DNA of 64,000 nucleotides from LH-M37 sp965602855 (GTDB lineage Bacteria > Pseudomonadota > Gammaproteobacteria > SZUA-229), in NCBI GenBank assembly GCA_965602855.1, contig CBFCZV010000005.1:1-64000 (forward strand). The letters run 5' to 3'. The notes under the pieces are model-generated. The model was given only the letters and a program-made list of their open reading frames with translations. It had not been told where the DNA came from and made no database searches. Both the position numbers and the translations under genes were made by a program. Shown one piece after another: positions 54,319 through 63,565 of this stretch (the first letter of the stretch is position 1; each line of letters begins with the position of its first letter).

Positions 54319-55032
54319 TTAGAGTTTTCGCACGCAGTTTCGGCCATCTGACTTGGCCTGATACAGCGCCTTATCAGCGCGGTCTATCAGTGATTCCGAA
54401 TCATCTGAAGATGGATCCAGTTCCGCAACACCAAAACTTGAGGTGACACGTCCAATCTTGAAGCGGTGTTGTTCTATATCCTGTTTTAATCTTTGTGCGT
54501 GCTCTGTTGCGCCTTCTAAACCCGTGGATGTTGCGAGTATGATGAACTCCTCACCGCCATAACGTGCGAAAATATCCGAACTGCGGTTGGCGTTGGAAAT
54601 GATATCGGTGAATTCTTTCAGAACAACATCACCGGTCGCATGGCCGTGAGTATCGTTAATTTGTTTAAAATGATCTATATCTAAAAAGATAACCGAGAGC
54701 TGCCCGCCGTAGCGTTTGACTTTATCAGTTTCGGCATCCATCAAACGAGTGAAATGCAGGCGGTTATATATGCCGGTGAGTGAGTCAGTGTAAGCGACTT
54801 CTTTTAGCTGATCACCGAGTAGTTTAATACGTGCCAGTAAATAGCCGAATAAGATACCAGCGAAAGTTGGCATAATGAATGAGATGTAACTTAATTCTAT
54901 GCCGAGTATAAATTTGGCATGAACAACATTCAGTTCCGCAGTAAATAAGCAGGCCAGAAGCATATAGACAGCGTAAATAAAAGCCTTGCTATCAAAAATC
55001 TGAAACTGTTTAATGTTTTCGAGTGATTTCAT
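54319..55032 (-). CDS. Membrane-bound diguanylate cyclase
   Basis: Makes cyclic-di-GMP from GTP. The 237-aa protein has two hydrophobic helices (about residues 16-34 and 43-68) and a GGDEF domain with the catalytic motif RYGGEEF (near 157). DSLTGIYNRLHF and FLDIDHFKQINDTHGH are normal. No sensory domain is visible. It is convergent with gcvPB. It is downstream of a DsbA-like gene, with a gap of 129 bp. Confidence 0.93.
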   Translation of the reverse strand: MKSLENIKQFQIFDSKAFIYAVYMLLACLFTAELNVVHAKFILGIELSYISFIMPTFAGILFGYLLARIKLLGDQLKEVAYTDSLTGIYNRLHFTRLMDAETDKVKRYGGQLSVIFLDIDHFKQINDTHGHATGDVVLKEFTDIISNANRSSDIFARYGGEEFIILATSTGLEGATEHAQRLKQDIEQHRFKIGRVTSSFGVAELDPSSDDSESLIDRADKALYQAKSDGRNCVRKL

Positions 55033-55161
55033 GATTGGTGTGATTGTGACAGACTGTTATCGATATTTCATCATCTATATCAATAAATTCTAATATTATT
55101 TTCAGGGGTAAAAATATCTACGCGTGCATAATATCTGGCTGGGAGATGACCGCGCCGATGA

Positions 55162-55779
55162 TTAAGCCGTTAAATTAGCAGCGGATTCGCGCATGGTAGC
55201 CTCATCGACAACACCAGTTAAAACGCGTTCACCAAATACAAAGCTGGGTACGCTTTTAATTTGATATTTCCTGGCTTGGTTGAAGTTTTCCAGTAGGCGT
55301 TGCTGGTGTTTTGGGTTGATCCATACGCTATCAATGAATTTGTCATCGATGCCGCAGTTTTTCGCAATCTCTCGAAGTGTGTTCCTGTTGCCGATATTTC
55401 TGTTATCAACAAAAAAAGCTGAGAATAATTTTTCATGTAGTGCGTAAAAAATTTCGCGGCCGAGTTGTTTGCTGGCTTCGGCTAACAGTAATGCGTCTTT
55501 GGAATTGGTGGTAAAAGTGTGTTCGGCCAGCGGAATATTTTCTTCTTCGGCGACACGCTTCAGGTTTTTCATTAACTCATCCCAGAACTCGGAAGAATAA
55601 TCTAGATCGGTGACCGGTTCACCTTCGGCGGAATTTTCAGGGTGTATTTCCAGAAAGCACCAGTTTATTTTCAGATCATATTCATCTTTGAGGCGCATCA
55701 GCCGGTGATGGCCAACGTAACAGAAAGGACAGATGTAATCACTGAAAACGGTAATCTGGATTTCTGGAAGACTGGACAT
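55162..55779 (-). CDS. DsbA/FrnE-like thiol oxidoreductase
   Basis: A 205-aa protein of the DsbA superfamily, of the FrnE type. The active site is CPFC (Cys17-Cys20), and the cis-Pro segment KSVPSFVFGERVLTGV is near the C-terminus. No signal peptide, so it is cytoplasmic; role may be in redox repair or isomerisation of disulfides. It lies 10 bp after the TSUP gene and probably belongs to the same unit (cbbY-TSUP-DsbA). Confidence 0.88.
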   Translation of the reverse strand: MSSLPEIQITVFSDYICPFCYVGHHRLMRLKDEYDLKINWCFLEIHPENSAEGEPVTDLDYSSEFWDELMKNLKRVAEEENIPLAEHTFTTNSKDALLLAEASKQLGREIFYALHEKLFSAFFVDNRNIGNRNTLREIAKNCGIDDKFIDSVWINPKHQQRLLENFNQARKYQIKSVPSFVFGERVLTGVVDEATMRESAANLTA

Positions 55780-55789
55780 TTCATTTCTC

Positions 55790-56578
55790 TCAAAGAAATA
55801 ACATTTTCAATCCTATCAGCATCATGAACAGAGCAAAGCTCTTTTTTAGTGTGTGTTCAGGCAAGCGATGCGCCAGTTTTGCACCCACGGGGGCGAACAG
55901 GAAACTGGTGATAATGATGAGTGAAAATGCAGGAAGATGCACATAGCCTAGCGTTTGATCTGGTAAATTATTGACTGACCAGCCAGCGTAAACATAGGAG
56001 GCCGTACCAAATATGGCGATGGGAAAGCCGCAGGCGGCTGAGGTGGCGACAGCGTTGCGAATGGCAATATTGTGCCAGTGCAAAAAAGGTACGGTGAGTG
56101 TGCCGCCACCAATGCCAACGATGCTCGAAATGAGGCCGATGATAAAACCACCGGTAGTCGATTTTATTTTATCGAGTGAAACGGCGTGTTGTTGGCTCTG
56201 GTGATTCCACAATATATACAGGGCCATGATAAATTCAAAAATGCCGAAGGTGGGCTTGAGAATATCCGTTTTAATTTCGCTGGCAGCGATGCCACCAAAC
56301 CAGGCACCGATGCAAATACCGGGTGCCAACAATAAAAATACTGGCCAGAGTACCGCTTGTTTTTTATGATGTGCGCGGGCGGATGAAATTGAAGTAATGA
56401 TAATGGTTGCTAGCGAGGTCGCCAACGCCATGTGCATGATATGTTCAGCGGACAGGTTTTGCGCGCTGAAAATGAAATAGAGAATCGGAACGATAATGAG
56501 TCCGCCGCCCACACCCAATAATCCACTAGCCAGACCAGCGAATATGCCGGTGGCCAGATAGAGTAATGGGTCGATCAT
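55790..56578 (-). CDS. TSUP family (TauE/SafE) membrane permease
   Basis: A 262-aa integral membrane protein with about eight helices. The two halves each have the family Gly-rich motif: GLASGLLGVGGGLIIVPIL at the N-terminus and LISSIVGIGGGTLTVPFL in the second. TSUP proteins transport organosulfonates, sulfite or related anions. In a possible sulfur oxidiser sulfite export is a suggestive role; not proven. It starts 3 bp after cbbY. Confidence 0.92.
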   Translation of the reverse strand: MIDPLLYLATGIFAGLASGLLGVGGGLIIVPILYFIFSAQNLSAEHIMHMALATSLATIIITSISSARAHHKKQAVLWPVFLLLAPGICIGAWFGGIAASEIKTDILKPTFGIFEFIMALYILWNHQSQQHAVSLDKIKSTTGGFIIGLISSIVGIGGGTLTVPFLHWHNIAIRNAVATSAACGFPIAIFGTASYVYAGWSVNNLPDQTLGYVHLPAFSLIIITSFLFAPVGAKLAHRLPEHTLKKSFALFMMLIGLKMLFL

Positions 56579-56581
56579 TTT

Positions 56582-57358
56582 CTAAGCGTTATACGTGCTA
56601 TGAATTTTTTCTAGTAGTTCACAATCAATCATGCTATGGCCATGAGCATTGCCTGCCAGAACATTAAATGGTTGATCAGGTTCACCCATGATATCGAGCA
56701 CGATGGCCGCGCCGCTGAAATCATCGTCCTGGGTGTAGCCATTGATGGTGATGATGGTGGTCAGGTCAGCATCCTGTGATGACAGAATACCGTTACGAGA
56801 ATCTTCAAAAGCTAGACACTGCTCAGGTTTTAAATCCATGGCTTTCAGGGCAAAGTTGTAAATATCACCCGCTGGTTTTTTAGCAGGTACGATGTCACCG
56901 GCAGCGATGACTTCAAACCAGTCCAGAGAAGCTGCGCCCAATGTATGGGTGAGCAGTGCGGTTACATTCTCGGGTGTGGTTGTGGTGGAAATAGCCAGAC
57001 GATAGCCTTTTTCACGGGCTTCGTTGATCAATCTTTCAACACCCGGACGAAGTGGAATTGCACCTGTTGATAGTAGCTCGGTGTAGTGACGAGTTTTGGC
57101 TGCGTGTAATTCAGGCACCATGTCGTCAAAGTTTTCAGGCAGATTATCACCGCCGAGTAGGTCGGAGACGCAGTAGCGCATGCGCTCTTTGCCACCGGTG
57201 ACGGCCAGTAATTTGCCGTAGAGTTCGACATCCCAGTGCCAGTCGATACCGTATTCATCAAAGGCTGCGTTGAAGGCGACGCGGTGACCATCTCGCTCCG
57301 TATCGGCCAGCGTGCCATCGACGTCAAAAATAAGTGCTTTTAGTGTAGTGTTTTTCAT
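56582..57358 (-). CDS. cbbY: CbbY-type HAD phosphatase
   Basis: CbbY dephosphorylates xylulose-1,5-bisphosphate, a potent RuBisCO inhibitor that CbbQO-type activases release. The 258-aa protein has the distinctive CbbY N-terminus FDVDGTLADTERDGHRVAFN and DWHWDVELYGKLLAVTGGKE, then STTTTPENV and AFEDSRNG. I chose ATG 57358 over an upstream start at 57385. It lies far (48 kb) from the cbb cluster and leads a unit with a TSUP permease. Confidence 0.93.
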   Translation of the reverse strand: MKNTTLKALIFDVDGTLADTERDGHRVAFNAAFDEYGIDWHWDVELYGKLLAVTGGKERMRYCVSDLLGGDNLPENFDDMVPELHAAKTRHYTELLSTGAIPLRPGVERLINEAREKGYRLAISTTTTPENVTALLTHTLGAASLDWFEVIAAGDIVPAKKPAGDIYNFALKAMDLKPEQCLAFEDSRNGILSSQDADLTTIITINGYTQDDDFSGAAIVLDIMGEPDQPFNVLAGNAHGHSMIDCELLEKIHSTYNA

Positions 57359-57468
57359 AAATGTGGATTCTACATGATCCAGCACACTGTATTCATTAGA
57401 GTCAGCACGGATTTGGTGTTAAGTTACGCCCTGTCTTTATTTTGAGTTATCAGGAATTTGAGTCCGAT

Positions 57469-59280
57469 ATGACCGCACCGGCTGAACCATCAATTGAATT
57501 AAAATCTGACGAGCGCTATTCCTGGGCGTATATACGTTCAATAGGCAAAGAGCATAAGCGCACCTTGGTTATTGCGCATATGATAGCGATTTTTTCTGCA
57601 CTGCTGAGCGTGCCCGTACCCATATTAATGCCCATGCTGGTCGATGAGGTTTTGTTAGACAAACCAGCAACAATAGTCGAGTTTATCTCGCGAATTTTTC
57701 CCGAGGACTGGCTGGGGCCAGTACTGATTATTGTCGTCGTCATGCTGGTTTCCATCGTCCTGCGTTTGATCTCTTTGTTATTGGCGGTCTGGCAGACTCG
57801 AAAATTTACCTTTATCGCAAAAGATATCAGTTACCGAATACGTGCTGGTTTGCTGGCGCGTTTGCAAAAAATATCCATGTCGGAATATGAAACTATGGGC
57901 ACGGGTGCTATCACTTCGCATTTTGTTACCGACATCAATGCGATTGATGATTTTATTGGCGTCACTCTGAGTAAATTTCTGGTGGCGGTGCTAACGGTAG
58001 TTGGTATTTCTGTCGTTCTTTTGTGGATGCACTGGCAGTTGGCACTGTTCATTATTTTCATGAACCCAGTGGTGATTTATTTCACCATGGTCATGGGTAA
58101 AAAAGTTAAGAAACTGAAAAGACGTGAGAATACGGCATTCGAAGTTTTTCAGCAGTCCCTGAGTGAAACATTGGATGCCATTCAGCAAATCCGCGCCAGT
58201 AATCGTGAACAGCATTACTTGCAACGCGTCACTGAGAGCGCCCAGGAATTAAAAAAACACATGGCGGCTTATGGCTGGAAGAGTGATGTCGCCAGCCGAC
58301 TTTCATTTTTTATTTTCCTGATGGGTTTTGAAGTTTTTCGGGGTCTCAGTATGGTACTGGTGTTATTCACCGACCTGAGCATTGGTGAAATGTTCGCCGT
58401 CTACGCCTATCTCTGGTTCATGATGACGCCGGTACAGGAAATACTGAGCATGCAATACAGTTTGTTTGGGGCAAATGCAGCACTGGATAGAATCAACAAA
58501 TTGGTGGCGCTCGAAAGAGAGCCAAATTATGAACACCGTGCTAATCCCTTTCTGGATAAGCATACGGTGGCGCTGCGAGTTGAGAATATTTATTTTTCCT
58601 ACGGCGAAGAACTTAATGTGCTCGATGGCGTTAGCCTGAATATTGCGGCGGGCGAGAAAGTAGCGCTGGTTGGTGCCAGTGGTGGTGGTAAATCAACACT
58701 GGTACAGATTATTCTGGGGCTTTATCCTGCTGATTCGGGTGAGCTTTATTTCGATGACATCAATGTGAAGCAGATAGGACTGGACATAGTAAGAGAAAAT
58801 GTAGCGACTGTGCTACAGCACCCCGCCATGTTTAATGATACCGTGCGTGAGAATTTGTGTCTGGGACGCCAGCACGATGATGAAGTCATCTGGCAGGCTC
58901 TGGCGATTGCTCAGCTGCGTGATGTCATTGAAAAAATGCCAGAGGGTCTGGAAACAATTGTTGGTCGAAGTGGTGTTCGCATATCGGGCGGACAGCGACA
59001 ACGTCTGGCGATTGCCCGCATGATTCTGGCTGATCCCAAAGTAGTGATACTGGATGAGGCGACATCGTCACTAGATACAGAAACAGAAGCACGTCTGCAC
59101 GAAGCCATGCATGAGTTTTTGCAGCAAAGAACCACGCTGATTATTGCCCACCGTTTAAGCGCAGTGAAGCAGGCAGATCGCGTGCTGGTATTTGATGCGG
59201 GTAAAATTATTGATGAAGGTCATCACGAAGAACTGATAGATCGAGATGGTTTGTACCGAGATCTTTATAAGGGCCATTAA
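57469..59280 (+). CDS. ABC exporter, fused membrane and ATPase domains
   Basis: A 603-aa half-transporter (MsbA/HlyB type) with six membrane helices (about residues 25-320) followed by an ATPase: Walker A GASGGGKST (about 402), signature SGGQRQR (about 506) and Walker B VVILDEATSS (about 525). The earlier TTG at 57442 would add nine residues; the start is uncertain. No signal of a peptidase domain. It is divergent from cbbY, and a small outer-membrane-like protein follows. The substrate is unknown. Confidence 0.92.
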   Translation: MTAPAEPSIELKSDERYSWAYIRSIGKEHKRTLVIAHMIAIFSALLSVPVPILMPMLVDEVLLDKPATIVEFISRIFPEDWLGPVLIIVVVMLVSIVLRLISLLLAVWQTRKFTFIAKDISYRIRAGLLARLQKISMSEYETMGTGAITSHFVTDINAIDDFIGVTLSKFLVAVLTVVGISVVLLWMHWQLALFIIFMNPVVIYFTMVMGKKVKKLKRRENTAFEVFQQSLSETLDAIQQIRASNREQHYLQRVTESAQELKKHMAAYGWKSDVASRLSFFIFLMGFEVFRGLSMVLVLFTDLSIGEMFAVYAYLWFMMTPVQEILSMQYSLFGANAALDRINKLVALEREPNYEHRANPFLDKHTVALRVENIYFSYGEELNVLDGVSLNIAAGEKVALVGASGGGKSTLVQIILGLYPADSGELYFDDINVKQIGLDIVRENVATVLQHPAMFNDTVRENLCLGRQHDDEVIWQALAIAQLRDVIEKMPEGLETIVGRSGVRISGGQRQRLAIARMILADPKVVILDEATSSLDTETEARLHEAMHEFLQQRTTLIIAHRLSAVKQADRVLVFDAGKIIDEGHHEELIDRDGLYRDLYKGH

Positions 59281-59309
59281 TAAATAGCTATTAACAGAAA
59301 GGAAATATT

Positions 59310-59819
59310 ATGAAGCGTTATTTCTCAGGTTTGAAACAGTTTTTGTTAGCAGTTGGATTTTCTTTGTTCATGGCACCTGCACACGCCACGCCTTTTGAAC
59401 AGGGAGATATTGATGTTTCACTGGTGGTAGGTTCTGGGCAGGCATTCAATGATAACTACACGATTATTGGTGCCGGTATTGGTTACTATGTTGCAGATGG
59501 TCTGAAACTGGGTATCGATGGGCAGACATGGACGGGTGGTGAAGTTTCAATCAATAAATACAGCCCGCAGATTCAATACGTGATGATGCGCAAAGAAAAG
59601 CTGAAACCCTATGTTGGCGTTTTTTATAGAAAAACAACTATCGAAGGTTTTGAAGACCTGGATTCTACCGGAGGCAGAGCAGGGTTTTATCTCTCTGGTC
59701 AGGGTGGCCACTATATTAGCATTGGCGTTGTGCACGAGAGCTATCTCGACTGTGATGAAACGATCTATGTTTCCTGCTCTGATACCTATCCAGAGATAGC
59801 GATTACATTCAGCCTTTAG
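59310..59819 (+). CDS. Small outer-membrane-like beta-barrel protein
   Basis: A 169-aa protein with a signal peptide (residues 1-26, ending AHA) and about eight amphipathic beta strands (for example IGAGIGYYVADGLKLGIDG), ending in ITFSL. Two cysteines occur near the C-terminus. This suits an OmpW/OmpX-sized barrel, but no family name is clear. A good ribosome-binding site precedes it. It lies 29 bp after the ABC exporter. Confidence 0.78.
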   Translation: MKRYFSGLKQFLLAVGFSLFMAPAHATPFEQGDIDVSLVVGSGQAFNDNYTIIGAGIGYYVADGLKLGIDGQTWTGGEVSINKYSPQIQYVMMRKEKLKPYVGVFYRKTTIEGFEDLDSTGGRAGFYLSGQGGHYISIGVVHESYLDCDETIYVSCSDTYPEIAITFSL

Positions 59820-59873
59820 TTGTGAGATTAATTTGCGGTATAATTGTGCTCTTAATTTATTCTGGAGAAAATC

Positions 59874-60257
59874 GTGGCTACTGTTGAACTAGATAAAGAT
59901 AATTTTGAAGCAACCATTACTGACAATGATATCGTGGTTGTCGACTTCTGGGCACCCTGGTGTGGCCCGTGCAAATCATTTGCACCGATTTATGAAACTG
60001 TATCAGAAAAACATAAAGATGTAGTTTTTGCAAAAATTAATACCGAAGATCAGCAGGAATTGGGTGCAAGTTTTAATATTCGCTCCATCCCGACTTTGAT
60101 GCTGTTCCGCGAAAAGATTGTTATTTTCTCACAGGCAGGTGCATTGCCAGAAAGTGCTCTGGAAGAAATCCTGAGCAAAGCCAAAGAACTGGATATGGAT
60201 ATGGTTAGAGCAGATATTGAAAAGCAACAGGCAGAAGCAGAGAAAGCAGATAGCTAG
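59874..60257 (+). CDS. Thioredoxin-family protein
   Basis: A 127-aa cytoplasmic thioredoxin with active site WAPWCGPCK (Cys30, Cys33) and cis-Pro in IRSIPTLMLF. A GTG start is preceded by TGGAGAA. Unlike E. coli TrxA it has a charged C-terminal extension of about 20 residues. Probably a general or specialised disulfide reductase. A strong terminator follows. Confidence 0.93.
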   Translation: MATVELDKDNFEATITDNDIVVVDFWAPWCGPCKSFAPIYETVSEKHKDVVFAKINTEDQQELGASFNIRSIPTLMLFREKIVIFSQAGALPESALEEILSKAKELDMDMVRADIEKQQAEAEKADS

Positions 60258-60275
60258 TGTTTTTTTAAAATCAAA

Positions 60276-60304
60276 AGGCCGGATATTGTCCGGCCTTTTT
60301 TTTT
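60276..60304 (+). terminator. Terminator after thioredoxin
   Basis: A perfect 8-bp stem AGGCCGGA/TCCGGCCT with a TATTG loop is followed by a long T-run. Confidence 0.93.
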
Positions 60305-60369
60305 GCATAATTGGTCGTTGGGTTATTGCTCATGATTAATTTGAGTTGTTATGAATTGTTAGAGATATT

Positions 60370-61203
60370 ATGCCAGAAGGGCCAGAAATAAGACGTCTTG
60401 CTGATGAGCTGGAAAAACAGGTGGCGGGTCGTGTCATTGATCGTATTTTCTTCGGTCTGGATTTTTTAAAGCAATGGCAGCAGCGCTTAACCGGATCAAA
60501 GATTAAGAAGATTGAAACCTATGGCAAGGCGATGGTAACTCGTCTGGATATGGGTAGTGATGATGATTTAAATATCTATAGCCACAATCAATTATACGGT
60601 CGCTGGATTTTTTGTAACACGGATGAATACCCCGACAGTAAACGACAGTTGCGTATGGCGATAGATTGCCAGGGGCGGTCTGCGCTTTTATACAGTGCTT
60701 CTGATATTGCTGTGCTAAGCAATGATGACCTTGGGCAGCATGCCTTTATCAGTAAGCTGGGGCCTGATATATTGAATAAATCAACGACGGTAGAGTGCGT
60801 TGTTGAGCGTTTGGATTCGGAGAAATTTCGGAATCGTCAGTTGGGTAGAGTGCTAACCGATCAGTCCTTTGTTGCCGGGCTGGGCAATTATCTTCGCTGT
60901 GAAATCTTATTTTATGCACACCTTCATCCCAAAACTCGTAGCCGTGATCTGAATAATGAGCAATTGCATTTACTGGCCAACACGATACTTGAATTAACAC
61001 GCCAGTCTTATCAAACTGCGGGCATAACTAATCAGCCTGAATATGCACAACAATTAATGAAGCAGGGTGCTTCTTTTGAAGATGCCCGCTTTTATGTTTT
61101 TAGGCGCAGTGGCCTGGCCTGTTATCGTTGCGGTGGTATGGTCGAAAAATTTACCCAGGCAGGGCAGGCGTGTTTTTGTTGTCTGCAGTGTCAGAAAGAA
61201 TAA
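60370..61203 (+). CDS. nei: Endonuclease VIII (formamidopyrimidine-DNA glycosylase family)
   Basis: A base-excision glycosylase and AP lyase for oxidised pyrimidines. The 277-aa protein has the catalytic N-terminus MPEGPEIRRL (Pro2, Glu3), Lys53 in YGKAMVTRL, the helix-two-turn-helix GLGNYLRCEIL, and a C-terminal zinc finger with four cysteines (CYRCGG ... CFCCLQC). Length and PEGPEI point to Nei rather than MutM. Confidence 0.92.
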   Translation: MPEGPEIRRLADELEKQVAGRVIDRIFFGLDFLKQWQQRLTGSKIKKIETYGKAMVTRLDMGSDDDLNIYSHNQLYGRWIFCNTDEYPDSKRQLRMAIDCQGRSALLYSASDIAVLSNDDLGQHAFISKLGPDILNKSTTVECVVERLDSEKFRNRQLGRVLTDQSFVAGLGNYLRCEILFYAHLHPKTRSRDLNNEQLHLLANTILELTRQSYQTAGITNQPEYAQQLMKQGASFEDARFYVFRRSGLACYRCGGMVEKFTQAGQACFCCLQCQKE

Positions 61204-61205
61204 AT

Positions 61206-61694
61206 ATGAGTGTGAAAATTATGACCTTAAATAAAACCTCTATAAGTAGCCTGTTTTTGTTAGTTCTAAGCAGTATTGTGATGATGACAGGGTGCTCGAT
61301 CCCTATTTGTTGTGCTCCAGATATTGATGAACCTCCGTCACGTCCGATGACTGAGGTTGAAAAGAGGAAAAAGTTGATCGGTGATTCATTAGATCTTTTT
61401 GCAAACCGGAAATTTGACGAGCTTACTAAGTTGTATGCCAATGAGGTAAGGCATCAATTTAAAAAATCCATTCAGGAACAGGGTCCAAAAATGACAGATA
61501 AGGAGATCAGTGATTATGTTGAGGTGATGAGTGAGTTTGAATTTAGTAAGGAAACAAATCTGAGAGGCAAAAATGGCTGGTCACTTGCTTATCGTGCAAA
61601 GAATTCAGATGGGAGGTTTATTGTTTATTTTATTCTTAAGGAAGATGGTGAGTACAGAATTCTTGAGCAGAGAAGAACTCGGGTTTCTCGGTAA
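61206..61694 (+). CDS. Predicted lipoprotein of unknown function
   Basis: A 162-aa protein with a lipoprotein signal (SSIVMMTGC; lipidated Cys about residue 32) followed by a short Cys-containing region and a soluble domain with charged helices (EVEKRKKLIGDSLDLFANRK), then beta strands to the end. It may be NTF2- or DUF4878-like in fold, but that is only an impression. I chose ATG 61206, just after nei. Confidence 0.75.
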   Translation: MSVKIMTLNKTSISSLFLLVLSSIVMMTGCSIPICCAPDIDEPPSRPMTEVEKRKKLIGDSLDLFANRKFDELTKLYANEVRHQFKKSIQEQGPKMTDKEISDYVEVMSEFEFSKETNLRGKNGWSLAYRAKNSDGRFIVYFILKEDGEYRILEQRRTRVSR

Positions 61695-61745
61695 GTTAAG
61701 TGCCAGGAAAGTTACCTGAGGTTTATTAAAGAAATATTTCCTGTC

Positions 61746-63446
61746 TCAATGGCTAAAAGCCTGTTCAGCAGGTACCGGCTTGCCAAATATATAACCCTGA
61801 ATCAGATCACATTCCATCTCTCTTAGTAGCTGCAACTGATCTGGCGTTTCCACTCCCTCTGCCACGGTTTTAAGCTCAAGGCTTTTAGCCAGAGCGATGA
61901 TGGCTCTGGCAATACTTTCGTCCTGTGGGTTGGTGGTGAGATCAAGGACAAAACTGCGATCAATTTTCAGGGTATCGATTGGGAATCGTTTGAGATAGCT
62001 GAGTGATGAGTAACCCGTACCGAAGTCATCAATCGAGATGCTCACACCCAACGCTTTGAGGTTGTTGAGTACGCTGATGGAAGTTTCAACGTCATCCATT
62101 ACTGCACTTTCAGTTAATTCTAAATCGAGTAATTTGGGGTCAACTTCAAACAGGGTTAGTGCCTGCTGCACAATGCCAACCAGGTTGGATTGCTGAAATT
62201 GCAGGCTTGAGATGTTGATGCTGATCTTTGGTGTGGGCTCCGATGATTGTTGTAGTTTTGCAAGTTGTTCGCAGGCGCTCGTGATGACCCACTCACCGAT
62301 GGGGACAATGAGTCCGGTTTCTTCAGCAACAGGGATAAAGTTACCCGGTGGTATCATGCCGTGTTCAGGGTCAATCCAGCGGATGAGTGCTTCATGGCCA
62401 ACAACCTCTTCAGTTACCGTATCAACTTTAGGCTGATAATAGAGTTCCATCTCATCACGATCTAATGCACCTTTTAAGCGCATCTCGAATTTAAATTTAT
62501 CGAGAGTGTGGATGTTCATTTCTTCTGTAAAGCAGTGAATGCTTTCAGTATTGCTTTCTCTGGCGTGACGACAGGCAATTTCAGCGCGACTCATCAGTGT
62601 TTCTACATCATCACCGTCGACGGGGAAGATAGCGATGCCATAGGAGCCAACTAAATTATCTATTTGATGTTCACCAATCTGGTAGTTTGCTTCCACCTCT
62701 GTGCGCAGATCCTGAAGTAGGCGAATCACTAAGTCAGTGTTCTCTATATTCGGTAGTGCTACAGCAAAACGAATACCACCAATACGTGCAGATCGATGCT
62801 CAACGGTAGTGCGAAGCAGGTTACAGAGCCTGGATGCCCATTGATTTAATAATTGATCGCCGACCTCTCGACCAAAAATCTCATTGAGCATTTTCATTTT
62901 TTCGATGGTGATATGAATCATAGCGAAACTCTGCTGCGATTTTTTGTGTGCTTCGGTCATCTCATCCATCCAGTGGTTGAAAAGATGGCGATTGGGCAGG
63001 CCGGTGTCTGGATCGAAATTGGACAGAGCGTGAACCTTCTCTTGAATCTGACGTTGAATCTGCTCTGCCTTTTTGAGCGCGCGAATCTCCTGAATGACGA
63101 CCAGACGTTCCTGATGACCATCAACTAGTGCATTAACGGGACGAAGATAGACGGGAATGTTTTCACCTGATTTATGTAGCAGGGCTATCTCATACATGTC
63201 CTCACTGCCGCTGGCCATGTTTTTCTTTACCAGTTCATGATATCCCGGTGTTATCCATTTAAAGACATTTGTACCTACAATTTCATCGGTAGTGAAACCA
63301 CTCATTCTACTCAATGCTGGATTAGCATCGGTAATCATGCCGTTGATGTGGAAGATGAGGCCTTCATGAGATTTATCAAAGAAATGCTCCATGCGAGCCT
63401 TGCGGCCGGGGAATGGGCTGTATTCATTATTGTTTTGATCAGACAA
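61746..63446 (-). CDS. PAS-GGDEF-EAL protein, probable c-di-GMP phosphodiesterase
   Basis: A 566-aa soluble signalling protein. A PAS domain (about 15-125) precedes a GGDEF domain (about 148-305) whose motif reads RIGGIRF, a degenerate site that should not make c-di-GMP. The EAL domain (about 315-560) is intact, with GHEALIRW, NISSLQFQQ, LELTESAVM, DDFGTGYSSLSYLKRFP and KIDRSFV. It is most likely a phosphodiesterase with the GGDEF as a regulatory site. Confidence 0.93.
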   Translation of the reverse strand: MSDQNNNEYSPFPGRKARMEHFFDKSHEGLIFHINGMITDANPALSRMSGFTTDEIVGTNVFKWITPGYHELVKKNMASGSEDMYEIALLHKSGENIPVYLRPVNALVDGHQERLVVIQEIRALKKAEQIQRQIQEKVHALSNFDPDTGLPNRHLFNHWMDEMTEAHKKSQQSFAMIHITIEKMKMLNEIFGREVGDQLLNQWASRLCNLLRTTVEHRSARIGGIRFAVALPNIENTDLVIRLLQDLRTEVEANYQIGEHQIDNLVGSYGIAIFPVDGDDVETLMSRAEIACRHARESNTESIHCFTEEMNIHTLDKFKFEMRLKGALDRDEMELYYQPKVDTVTEEVVGHEALIRWIDPEHGMIPPGNFIPVAEETGLIVPIGEWVITSACEQLAKLQQSSEPTPKISINISSLQFQQSNLVGIVQQALTLFEVDPKLLDLELTESAVMDDVETSISVLNNLKALGVSISIDDFGTGYSSLSYLKRFPIDTLKIDRSFVLDLTTNPQDESIARAIIALAKSLELKTVAEGVETPDQLQLLREMECDLIQGYIFGKPVPAEQAFSH

Positions 63447-63565
63447 CGGTGACGCTCCTACTTAAAATCAATCCGATTATTTCTGCATGCCAGTAAACAA
63501 GAATAGATAAAGACCCTACTGCTGTCAAAGGATTTATGCCCTGCCCCACTCATGATGAATATTGG

